A DNA stretch of 64,000 nucleotides from Alligator mississippiensis (Eukaryota > Chordata > Crocodylia > Alligatoridae): assembly GCF_030867095.1 (NCBI RefSeq), contig NC_081824.1:351390203-351454202 (forward strand), written 5' to 3'. How positions within the stretch are numbered: the stretch's first letter is position 1; each line of letters starts with the position of its first letter. Below, in pieces: positions 57,601 to 64,000 of this stretch. Position numbers and translations under genes: made by a program. The notes beneath the pieces were generated by a model, which saw only the letters and a list, made by a program, of their open reading frames with translations, did no database searches and had not been told where the DNA came from.

Positions 57601-58690
57601 ACTACAGGAACTAACATTTTTCTGGGAGCAAGTCTAGTGGACTAATTTCACTTTCTTCACTGATATTATATTGAACATTACAGTATGGCTAAACTGTAGA
57701 TTTCTACTGCCATGACATGCAACTTTGCTAGAAACGCTACAAAAGTCAGGATATATGCTGCGTAAATCACATAACTTGTTCAAACTTGCAGTGTTATTAA
57801 ATATTTAGAAGAATATGAATGATAACTAACTGACAGTTCTCAGTTTAAGTTTCTAATAAAACTTGGTATCTTTAAAGTAATAATAAAAATGTAAATATCA
57901 AGACCAGTGAATGAAACCGTTTATATTTCCCTAAACCTGTTAGCTCAAATGCCTTTGGCACAATACAACTCCATAATTCCCCAATAGAAATATATTTAGT
58001 ATCAACTATAAAAAAGCACACATAGTACTGCTAACTTGAATGAACTAAGTTAAAACAATCAGCCTTCAAAACAATCTTTTGTGAAATAAATCCCAAAAGT
58101 ATGTTTCTGCTGAAACGGAATGAAACATCAATCTTATTTTAAAACTGCCTATCAAATTATGCTAATTTAGTCTGAAACAATTAATGCATTTATATTTTAA
58201 TAGCACACAAGAGAATGCAAAATCCAGGTTAACACCACTGAGCTGAAGCCAGCTTGATTCCTTTTGTTAGGAGTTAATATTTATTAGCACAAACGTTACG
58301 TAGGAACACTGCCTACCAGCATACCTGTCAGTTTGTTTCTGTAGATATCTGACTTCTGCTATACAAAAGTGAAAATGCATTCTAATTTAAGTATCTAATC
58401 TAGGCATTAATATCAGAAACAGTAATGCTGAAGTACTCAAGACTAAATCTAAGCTAAATCCCTTTTTCACATAATATAACTTTAACAACAGAGCACATTT
58501 ACCCAAAACTAAGAAGAATGTTCACACAACTCTGTTAATCCCTTGTAACTTAATAGAATTTTGCTCACCCAGCAGACCAAGGCGAAGAGTCTGCAGTCTG
58601 GTTCTGTGATACAAAATGTGTGTTGGGTGTATGTGGACTTCCTACCAGGATAGTATTTGGCGCTGACGGTCTCTGAGGTGTACCAATAAC
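36505..58690 (-). CDS. TFDP1: Transcription factor DP1, partial spliced CDS (8 exons; N-terminal exons outside window)
   Basis: DP1 dimerises with E2F proteins in the nucleus and helps bind E2F sites in cell-cycle promoters. Exons in transcript order: 58690-58569, 57307-57142, 56943-56800, 52784-52716, 51304-51153, 45598-45432, 44985-44904 and 36652-36505. Phases agree across all junctions and give 349 residues. The human protein has 410, and its first 62 or so residues are not encoded here. Visible parts: SPWSAGKRN; the winged-helix DNA-binding domain with [20 protein letters not shown] and [17 protein letters not shown]; the heptad-like dimerisation segment [18 protein letters not shown]; the marked-box region [16 protein letters not shown]; and an acidic C-terminus. 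TFDP2 is excluded because the C-terminus ([24 protein letters not shown]) is DP1-type. There are no frameshifts or premature stops in the exons. Confidence 0.97.
36653..39924. other. TFDP1 last intron, proximal part
   Basis: Non-coding intron sequence apart from the CR1 fragment at 37020-37790. The 142-codon open frame at 38178-38606 has no domain and ends in a Lys-rich A-run, so it is treated as chance. Confidence 0.5.
37020..37790 (+). mobile_element. CR1 LINE 3' fragment
   Basis: DNA-level match to the other CR1 copies: AAGTGCAGAGTCCTGTACTT, CACATCTGGAATACCATATC, GGCAACAAAAATGATTAGG and AGGAAAGGCTGAAAGAACTA, ending TTCCAGCCCTACTTCCCTATG. Heavily mutated with no long frame. Sense strand opposite to TFDP1. 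Confidence 0.85.
39925..40125. mobile_element. Short hAT-like element, ends CAGGGCTGTCAAA
   Basis: The left end CAGGGCTGTCAAATGC and the right end, inverted CAGGGATGTCAAAGATGC, are terminal repeats. Flanks GCTTAAAA (39917-39924) and GCTGAGAA (40126-40133) agree at 6 of 8. Length 201 bp. Confidence 0.65.
40500..41400. repeat. Degenerate GC-rich minisatellite inside hAT copy 1
   Basis: Recurring words AGGCCCCAGCGGGTGG and GTGGGGCTGCAGTGGG are spaced at about 36-40 bp or multiples (e.g. 40747, 40821, 40901, 40937, 41017, 41051). The absence of stops makes a 346-codon minus-strand frame and a 281-codon plus-strand frame. Both are Ala/Pro/Gly/Arg-rich with no domain, so they are not called as genes. 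Confidence 0.7.
41647..41688. repeat. GT/GC/CA microsatellite
   Basis: GTGTGTGTGCGCGCGCGCAC followed by CACACA to 41688. Alternating purine-pyrimidine with potential for Z-DNA and length polymorphism. Confidence 0.9.
42698..43136. mobile_element. hAT-like element with AT-rich inverted ends
   Basis: Perfect 8-bp duplication GTTACTGA at 42690-42697 and 43137-43144. Ends are TAGAGTTGGTTAGTCAACTAG and, inverted, TATGATTGACAAACTGACTGG. Subterminal GGTCAACTGACCAGTCAAATA is mirrored by TCAACTGATCAGTCAATTATT near the right end. A G-run lies at about 42868-42877. No coding capacity. Confidence 0.8.
43825..44736. mobile_element. hAT-like element with ATTAA-rich subterminal repeats
   Basis: ACTAATTA flanks both sides (43817-43824 and 44737-44744). 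The right end, inverted, is AGGGCTGTCAAACTATTAAA followed by TTAATCACAATTAATTGC. The left side is ATTAA-rich (TTAATTAATTGGTGTTAATG, GTGATTAATGC) but lacks a clear CAGGGCTGTC, so the left terminus is uncertain. The core (43900-44600) is GC-rich and gives spurious frames on both strands. Confidence 0.6.
44904..44985 (-). CDS. TFDP1: TFDP1 exon (MAQGSISS...)
   Basis: Encodes 26 full residues with split codons at both ends ([12 protein letters not shown] to NGTRFSA). This is the least conserved part; human reads MAQGTVGGVFITT. The acceptor is TTTGCAG/AA and the donor GCTAG/GTGAGA. Confidence 0.95.
45432..45598 (-). CDS. TFDP1: TFDP1 exon (marked box)
   Basis: Encodes 55 full residues from [10 protein letters not shown] to EPYVT, near identical to human DP1. 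The acceptor is CTCCAG/G and the donor ACAG/GTTAGT. Confidence 0.97.
45832..46140. mobile_element. Fragment of the AATATAAGA MITE family
   Basis: TGTATTTACTTGAATATAAGATGAC followed by AGATTCTACATATGGAAAAT matches, in the inverted sense, the right end of the element at 13803-13905. The right boundary is uncertain. Confidence 0.5.
46252..47802. mobile_element. hAT element, CAGGGGTGGG family (copy 2)
   Basis: Perfect 8-bp target duplication TTCTATAT at 46244-46251 and 47803-47810. The left end is TGGGGTGGGCAAAATACGGC (first bases altered) and the right end, inverted, is CAGGGGCGGGCAATTATTTCGG. The subterminal text GGCCATTCTATCCAGCC and the right GGCAGGGC-ACTTGTCAAGG match copy 1. The core is GC-rich with CAGCTGC/GAGCAGCTGCAG motifs and a 15-base G-run at about 47088-47102. 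No transposase. It is inserted into the left part of the unclassified repeat. Confidence 0.9.
47811..48310 (+). repeat. Unclassified interspersed repeat, copy 2
   Basis: About 500 bp matching the minus strand of 12480-12970 (anchors given there). The hAT copy at 46252-47802 landed near its left edge, and a CR1 copy starts just after its right edge. Function and family unknown. Confidence 0.7.
48375..49830 (+). mobile_element. CR1 LINE, best-preserved copy in the window
   Basis: 5'-truncated CR1 retaining the RT domain from its middle and the complete 3' tail. Open frame 48634-49428 encodes [60 protein letters not shown] (the catalytic box is FADD in active CR1), [12 protein letters not shown] and [20 protein letters not shown]-type text. 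A second frame, 49388-49744, carries the C-terminus ([40 protein letters not shown]). One frameshift separates them. The tail ends TTTTCTATGATTCTATGA. It lies antisense to TFDP1. Confidence 0.95.
50029..50338. mobile_element. hAT-like element related to those at 4569 and 7386
   Basis: The left end CATGGGTAACTGGTGCCTC matches the inverted right end of the 4569 element. The right end, inverted, CAGTGGCGATGCGTAGGG matches the left end of the 7386 element. Flanks TTCTGCAG and GTCTACAG agree at 6 of 8. The interior is G-rich. Confidence 0.6.
50347..51152. other. TFDP1 intron, no recognised feature
   Basis: Nothing recognised between the hAT-like element and the next exon. Confidence 0.4.
51153..51304 (-). 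CDS. TFDP1: TFDP1 exon (QIAFKNLVQ...)
   Basis: Encodes 50 residues and part of a Lys codon. It continues the coiled coil ([11 protein letters not shown]) and enters the marked-box region ([21 protein letters not shown]). The acceptor is TTATAG/CAA and the donor GACAA/GTAAGT. Confidence 0.97.
51305..52715. other. TFDP1 intron, no recognised repeat
   Basis: AT-rich intron. The 108-codon frame at 52332-52658 has no domain. Confidence 0.45.
52716..52784 (-). CDS. TFDP1: TFDP1 exon (dimerisation segment)
   Basis: A 69-nt exon encoding 23 residues ([20 protein letters not shown] plus ILQ), the amphipathic start of the E2F/DP coiled-coil region. Borders are TTAAG/GTG and CAG/GTATAG. Phase 0 at both ends. 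Confidence 0.96.
52785..54113. other. TFDP1 intron, no recognised repeat
   Basis: AT-rich. No transposon ends or RNA gene recognised. Confidence 0.4.
54114..54137. repeat. Poly(T) run
   Basis: Twenty-four consecutive T (poly(A) on the TFDP1 strand). Not attached to a recognisable SINE or LINE. Confidence 0.9.
54163..54360. mobile_element. Short hAT, CAGGGGTGGG family (copy 3), with doubled left end
   Basis: The main element is 54197-54360 with a perfect duplication GTCTAGTG at 54189-54196 and 54361-54368. It retains GCCATTCTATCC near the left and GCCCTCTGCCCAAAATAATA near the right, as in copies 1 and 2, but only about 164 bp in all. An extra left end (CAGGGGTGGGCAAAATGTGA) lies at 54163-54188, preceded by GTTTAGTG. 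Confidence 0.85.
54925..56505 (-). mobile_element. CR1 LINE, interrupted copy
   Basis: The CR1 3' end begins at about 54925 (AATCATAGGAAGGTAGGGCT) and runs as minus-strand ORF2 DNA to about 55562 (TCCAATGCTTGACC, CAGTCCATTGGTCCTAGTCC, CTTCTCCAGACTAAA, ACTGGACACCAGGCA). CR1 resumes at about 56216-56505 (TTTCAGCCTTTTCTCCATGA, TTCCTCTTATTCTTGACATA, TTTTATGTCCCTTGCCAG), a part that lies well upstream in ORF2. So the middle of the CR1 is missing and another element sits at the join. Confidence 0.85.
55563..56215. mobile_element. Probable hAT-like insertion within CR1
   Basis: GC-rich insert starting GCAGAAGCCAGCGACCTTTT, TATAAGCTGCGGGCC, resembling hAT termini of the 'CGACCTTTTTGAGGCTGCGGGCC' type, and ending near CTGCAGGCTGGATCCAGTG. 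A C-run lies at about 56039-56053. Terminal repeats and target duplication are not clear. Confidence 0.45.
56800..56943 (-). CDS. TFDP1: TFDP1 exon (DNA-binding domain, second half)
   Basis: Encodes 48 residues, [18 protein letters not shown] through AQECQNLE, essentially identical to mammalian DP1. The acceptor is a NAGNAG (TACAGCAG). Using the distal AG starts at 56943; using the proximal AG would add a Gln codon at 56946-56944. The donor is GAG/GTATAC. Confidence 0.97.
57142..57307 (-). CDS. TFDP1: TFDP1 exon (DNA-binding domain, first half)
   Basis: Encodes 55 residues from [10 protein letters not shown] to SPNES, including the winged-helix start [14 protein letters not shown]. The acceptor is TTTGTAG/G and the donor TCA/GTAAGT. 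Confidence 0.97.
57308..58568. other. TFDP1 intron, no recognised repeat
   Basis: AT-rich intron. Nothing recognised. Confidence 0.45.
58569..58690 (-). CDS. TFDP1: TFDP1 exon (VIGTPQRP...SPWSAG)
   Basis: First coding exon seen in this window, encoding 40 residues and part of a Gly codon. It begins VIGTPQRP and contains [11 protein letters not shown], as in human DP1. The acceptor is CTGTAG/GTT and the donor GCTGG/GTGAGC. The preceding exon (human ...NIAQQV) was looked for to the right and not found before 64000. Confidence 0.95.
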
Positions 58691-60248
58691 CTACAGTTAA
58701 AACAAAATAATTTGGAATATAATAAAAATTTCCCATGTTATTCAGATGCATTCCCCACCCTTATCTGGAGCTATTTCTGTATTTCTACCTACTTCTACTA
58801 GAAAAATAAAATCATACCATACTACCATTAAAAACTTAGCTTGTGTTTATATATTTTGGGCGTGGTACACTGTCTGATCAGATGGCAAGTTTTTACATTT
58901 TATCTTCTCATGATCAACTCCACTTGCTTTCTTGATTTATAAACAAAATTTGGCACTAATCTTGCAAGGATGAAAACAAGCCTCAATAATATGACATTAA
59001 CAGATTAATAGGTTTAAGCAAGGTTTAAAGAGGCAAGAGCAAGTGATGATACAAAATGCACCAAAGAGGAATCATAAAGCTCACAACTCTCTTGAAAGTG
59101 AGAGAAAAAGTGGTGCTGTAAGAAGAGCCACATCCTCCTTTCTACTTGTGCCCTTCCTGCTATTGCATCAAAAAAAAATTAAGACCGCTTCCGACTTGGG
59201 TGACAGTGAAAGCCACCTCCCCAAACTACTCCAGGTGGATGGTATTTGTGATGCATGTGATTAGTCTGGTTTAAGAGTATACATGGAGCCCTCCTTTGTG
59301 AAATTGGCTGAAGCAGCAACTCCCACTTCTGCTGAAGAACTACACTCCACAGCTAAGCTTTTATACATGTTGTAACAGTAGTATTCAGAGTTAAGAAAAC
59401 CATTCCAAAAACTGATCACTATGGCTTTCCTATATTCACAGAAAGATCTACCTATTCATGCAAGCTGCAACTCTATTTCCAGAGAAGAGGGATGGCTGGG
59501 TCACTTATGCCTTTGTGACAAAAGCTTCCATTACACCTGAAGGCTAATACCCAATACTTTCCACATTTTTCTTGGTATCACATTTCTTTGGTCTCCTCTT
59601 CCCACTTGTCAAAACCTTGAGCTTATTTCCCCTGTCTGACTTCAACAATTTTGTTTAAATTCTGTAATGACAAAAACTGAAAGTTTAGGAGGATCTGAAG
59701 ATGAAACATTTCAAATTCATGCTTAATTCATTATCCAACTGCATAAAAAGGGATAATGTAAAATCTATTATTGTTTCACATTTAAATTAAATGCCTCTGA
59801 AGTTTACTTGAATTTAACTGGGGCAAAATGCAGAGTTGCTAGGCTGCAGAAGTCATGTGTTGCTAAAAAATTTAGGCCAAATCTGCAACAATATGAAGCA
59901 ACTGTTATGCCTAACTTAGAGCACTACTTCTAAACTAAGTTTTAATGCCGTTTCAGAACAGCAAGCCAAGCCAGATAACTTCTAGTTAACTATAGGGAAG
60001 AGGTGGAATGGGGCACAGAACAGGCATGGAAAGAGGCATGTGTCAACAGATTACCTCTCTCACTGGAGCCCAGCCCCTCAGCATTTATACTGTTCTTCAT
60101 AGACATCTTAGAGAGCTGCAGACTGAAACATGATATTTTTCTCCTGACACAATGCTTTCCCTGACAGAAGTTTTTAAGAACAGGTTAGGAAAACACCTGT
60201 TAGAAGCAGTCTACTTAATCCTGCCTCACTAAAAGGGAATGGCATAGA
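58691..60248. other. TFDP1 intron, no exon or named repeat found
   Basis: Searched for the preceding TFDP1 exon (human ...FGQSNVNIAQQV) on the minus strand without success. No transposon ends recognised. Confidence 0.4.
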
Positions 60249-61945
60249 GCAGGGGCAGACAAAATCTGGCATGCCAGGCACTTTCATCCAGCTCATGGCA
60301 ACCCCTAATTGTACCCTGCACGGCCCTTCCACCCACTAGGGTGGGAATGAGACACCCATGTATACACCCCCCACCAACATACCTTATTGTGCTTCACTCC
60401 CACCCTCAAGGGCAGAAGGGCCCAGCCCAACCAGAACACAGCTTCCAGGTGGGGCTGCTACTGCCAGTGCTGCAGCCGCTAGGGGACCTGCTCAGCTTCC
60501 CCTGTGTCCCACTTGCTTTGGGCAGCAGGTAGGGAAGCTGTGGGGGTGAAGCTGCTGCTGGGCCAGAGTGAGAGCGTGGAACTGGCAGCAGCACAGAACC
60601 CAGCTGGGTAGTCTGTGGTGTGAAGAAGACTGAGGAGTGCATGGGGACCCCCACACTCTCCCCATGGTGCGCAGCCCCCGCAGGTGGCAGCAGCAGCAGC
60701 AGGCAGGGGAGCTTGTGCCTGGTCCAGACACTGCAGCCCAACAGCACGCAACTCCAGCCAGTGCTGCATGTGGTGGCAAGGAACTCAGTCCAGCAGAGCC
60801 GCCTCTACCTCGGGCGGGAGCTCCTCACTGTGCACATGCACAGGGGCCGGGGCTCCCCTCTGCTTCCAGAAGTCCTCGGACCTGCACAGCAGGGATCAGT
60901 GAACGCACCCAGCTCCAGCGCGTGGAGCTTTTCTCCAGTGGTGCGCAAATGAGGGAGCTGCATGTGTGTGGCAGGGAGTCCTGGCGATAGAGACAGCTTA
61001 GCCGGGCTGCGCTCCTCACTGCAATATGCAGTGCTGGGTGGAGCCATGCACCACCAGACAGCAGTGCCTATGCCAGGTATGAGCACCCTGAGTACCCCTG
61101 CCTGCTGCTGCTGCCTACAGGGGCTGTGTCATGGTGGGGTCCCCACTCCCGCGAGCAAATGTCACACACCCATACCCTACCCCTACAGCCTCCCCCACAT
61201 ACCCTATTGACCCACACACACAGCCACACTCCACCTCACAAACTGCCCTCCCACACCCCACCTGGGGCTTCCCTCTTGTGCTATGCTGCCCTAGCAGGGA
61301 AGGCAGCCAGCTCCAGCACCTGGGGCTTCCCTCCCGTGTCCAGCGAGTGCAAGACCTGCACATGTGTGCAGGGAGCACCGGCAATACAGACTGCCCAGAG
61401 GAGGCTGTGCCCCTTGCTGTGATGTGCAGTGCTGGCTGGAGCCAGGCCCCGTCGGATAACTGTGCTGGATATGAGTGCCCTGTCTGCTGCTGCTACCACC
61501 TGCCAGGGCTGTGCACCATGGGGGGGGGGGGGGGAGGAAGAGAGGGGTCCCCACATCCCCCATCCTCCCTCACATCCACATGCTACCCAGCTGAGCTCTG
61601 CTCTGCACTGCTACCACTCCCCTGAACGCAGGCTCCATAGTGCCACCTGCCCCAGCCCCACACTCCCACAGCAGCCCTGCCCCCGCCACTTCCCTACCTG
61701 CTCACCAGAACCAGCAGGAAACTGGAGAACCAGAGCAGGTCCCCAGGAGTTGCAGGGAGCAGCAACCCCACCTGGAAGCTGTGTGCTGGCCGGGCCCTTC
61801 TGCCCAAAAGGGTGGGAACAAGGTGCAATAGGGCACATTTTGGGGAGGGGGCGGGGGGAAGACGACGGATGGACATGGGCACCTCGCTTCCACCCCTGTG
61901 GGTGGAAGGGCTGGGTAGGGTACAATTTGTTGGTGGGCGCTGTGC
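60249..61945. repeat. Large multi-arm inverted repeat with hAT-like left end
   Basis: The left end AGCAGGGGCAGACAAAATCTGG resembles the CAGGGGYRGGCAA hAT terminus. AATTGTACCCTGCACGGCCC (from 60308) is mirrored by an inverted AATTGTACCCTACCCAGCCC from about 61935. The arms continue inward (60400-60540 against 61740-61650; 60650-60850 against 61563-61290). A further inverted copy of the 60650-60940 block occupies about 61150-60860. GC-rich core with a 14-base G-run near 61519. The many open frames on both strands are chance frames. Confidence 0.65.
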
Positions 61946-62110
61946 AGGGCCAGATTAACACACAGGCAAACTAGGGACATGCCTAAGGCCCTGAGCAGGG
62001 GGGGGGGCAGCGGTGGCGGCGCCGTCCTTCCCTCTGCAGCTGTGGTGAGAATGGTTGTCTGCCTCCCTTCCCTTTCCTCCACCAGCCTTGCCACCATGGC
62101 AGCTGCTTCC
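61946..62110. mobile_element. hAT-like left-end fragment, CAGGGCCAGATTAAC
   Basis: CAGGGCCAGATTAACACACA followed by GGCAAACTAGGGACATGCCT resembles a reptile hAT terminus I have seen as CAGGGCCGGATTAAC. No matching right end was found. Confidence 0.4.
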
Positions 62111-62262
62111 TATTTGCTATCCCAGTTGTAAGCATCTGGATACCTATGTCTTCAAAATAAGATTGCCTGGAATTCTAAAAAAAAAATGCTCACCGAAAGA
62201 TTATACTTTAAATTAAGTGAATGGACAGATCTGAATTGAACACGCAACTTGTATGTCATTAG

Positions 62263-63476
62263 CAGGGATCCTGGTTTTCTCCATTAAAAAAAATCCAAAA
62301 TTCATTCTCTCTCTCTCTGTTGAACACAATGTTTTATTGATATATTTACAAATTTAAAGCAATCTGAAAGCCTACCAGTGCCTTAATCATTATAATAAAA
62401 TAAATTCCAAATACCTATATATTTTGGTGTTTGATTTTGCTTTATCATGGAAAAATCAGAGCTCCCCCTGTCCCTTTCACTCATCAGGACACAGGTCCAG
62501 AGGTGGCTGTCTCCCAGCTGCTTTGTGGCACCAAGCTGCCCCTTTACTCCCAAGCCACAGCCCCTCCCCCCCAGCCCTGCTGGTGCCCCTCGCTCCCAAC
62601 CTGCAGCCCCCTGGCCCTGCCAGTGCCCCTTACTCCCAACCTATAACCCTCTACCCCCCCCCAAAGCCCTGCTGGTGCCCTTTACTCCTGACCGACTGCC
62701 CTCCACCCCTCAGTTTGTCAGGTGGGGGTGCCTAAGCATAGGCAACACCAGAGGAGACATGTCGTGCCGGGGGGGGGGGGGGAGAAAGAAAGACTGGGCA
62801 GGCATGTGACCCCCCAGGGGGCATGGAGCTGCAGTCTGGTCCGACCACCACAGGCAGGAGCCACCTCTGTGGCTCAGTGGGCAGGACCTGGTGCAGGGTG
62901 GTGAGATTCATTGCACTGCCACCAGGAGCCCCACACAACTAGCAGAATAAGAAATCGGGGGGGGGGGGAGGAAGAAAGCAAGCTGTGCTGCCCTCACCAC
63001 CTCCCGCTGCCAGCCGCTCCTGCGCTGGGAAGTGGCTCTACTCCTCAGTCCATCTGCGCTGCCCCATATGCCACCTCACCTCCAGGGTAGAGCCACTGCC
63101 TAGTGCACAAGCAGCTGGCGTTGGAAGGAGGTGAGGGCAGCGCCCCATTCTCCTTGCGCTGCTCGTGTAGAGGTCCCAGTGGCAGCATTGAGTCTTGCCA
63201 TCCCGCTCTCCCCTCCCATACTAGGTCCTGCTCCCTGGGCTGCAGAGGCACATCCCCCCCCACCCCCCACACACACTTACCTGTGGGAGCTACTCTGCAC
63301 CAGGCTGCTACATGCACATGGTGCCCCATGCCTGACCAGCCTCCTCCCACTCCCCCCATCCCCTTGCAGGCTGGAACTCTGCCAGCCTGCAAGGGAAAAT
63401 CTGTGGTTTCCTACAATTTTCTCCTTTAAAGGAAAAATCCACATTTTCTGCAGCAAACAGAAAACCCAGATCCCCA
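62263..63476. mobile_element. hAT element, ends CAGGGATCCTGG, GC-rich core
   Basis: Perfect 8-bp target duplication GTCATTAG at 62255-62262 and 63477-63484. The left end is CAGGGATCCTGGTTTTCTCC, and the right end, inverted, TGGGGATCTGGGTTTTCTG. AT-rich subterminal zones flank a GC-rich core with no transposase. A CATAGGCAACACC at 62737 begins a one-ended relative of the 4569 MITE, followed by a 14-base G-run. Confidence 0.85.
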
Positions 63477-63484
63477 GTCATTAG

Positions 63485-64000
63485 CCACTGAGTTAAACAG
63501 ATATAATAAGAATAAACAACCCAAAGCATTTCCAATATTTATATGTTCTTGCTGTTTAAAGCATAAATAAAAGCAGGATCTGCTATGTTGTGATGAAGGA
63601 ATCAGAACATGAACACAGCCACAAGTGAATTTTCATGAGTTGTTTTTATTAACTGAAGTACAAACTCTAAAGTAAACGGAATACATATCGAACTCCCTTA
63701 AATGATGATTTAAGCCAAGGTAACTACTATGAAATTAACAGAAGTTATTTTAAGGGATGCAGCAAAGTTACCAATTAGTACACAGGACCAAAACTTGGAC
63801 CATGGACAGAGATGCATCTAAAAAACTCCAAATCCAGGATGACTAAAGAACAGGAATTCCTGCATGTCTCTGGAGGTTTTTGATAACTGTCTGGTACATA
63901 GGATAGCACTCACTGGCCGTCTACCCAGTTTTCCCCACACATGTATGAGTGTGTATACAAGTTGTCAGGGGCTTAGGGATGGGGGCTTTAAAGGAAGCAA
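63485..64000. other. TFDP1 intron to window edge, no recognised feature
   Basis: No exon or repeat family recognised. The sequence continues beyond the window. Confidence 0.4.

Noticed and set aside
60341-62097. Many overlapping frames on both strands
   Set aside because: They arise from the GC-rich inverted repeat. Similar translations on opposite strands reflect the repeat arms, not genes.
1-64000. CRISPR arrays, operons, prokaryotic systems
   Set aside because: The DNA is vertebrate. Direct repeats seen are minisatellites, microsatellites or transposon-derived.

Overview
This is a stretch of vertebrate nuclear DNA, most likely from a sauropsid and probably a crocodilian (a turtle is the main alternative). 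The reasons are the spliced genes with GT-AG introns, several CR1 LINE fragments of the archosaur/turtle type, and many short hAT-like DNA transposons with 8-bp target duplications. There is no prokaryotic gene, CRISPR array or operon. The species call is an inference from repeat content and protein resemblance; no database was searched.

Two host genes are present, tail to tail. ATP4B (gastric H,K-ATPase beta subunit) runs on the + strand from 24106 to 30506. All seven coding exons are visible and encode 288 residues. TFDP1 (DP1, the E2F dimerisation partner) runs on the - strand. Eight coding exons lie between 58690 and 36505, and a roughly 1.1-kb 3' UTR extends to about 35.36 kb. The exons for about the first 62 residues lie beyond the right edge. 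This convergent pair matches the human 13q34 arrangement. GRK1, which sits next to ATP4B in human, was not recognised in the left 24 kb.

Regions: 1-24 kb is intergenic and repeat-rich. It holds a CR1 3' end, a 29-bp triplication split by two transposons, nested hAT elements, a 52-bp minisatellite inside a hAT-like element, a Tx1-like LINE fragment, a tRNA-Gly-like pseudogene or SINE head, and several palindromic elements. 24-30.5 kb is ATP4B. 30.5-35.3 kb is its 3' flank plus an old CR1 copy. 35.3-58.7 kb is TFDP1, whose introns hold three copies of one hAT family starting CAGGGGTGGG, other hAT-like elements, three CR1 copies and an unclassified repeat also found at 12.5-13.0 kb. 58.7-64 kb is TFDP1 intron with a multi-arm inverted repeat and a hAT element with a perfect target duplication.

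No undescribed biological system was found. The most useful observations concern host gene variants (Phe at the ATP4B Tyr-20 endocytosis position, an in-frame NAGNAG acceptor and an all-Asp acidic tail in TFDP1) and transposon archaeology (nested insertions, GC-rich transposon cargo that makes long spurious open frames, a doubled transposon end, and the unclassified repeat shared by two loci).
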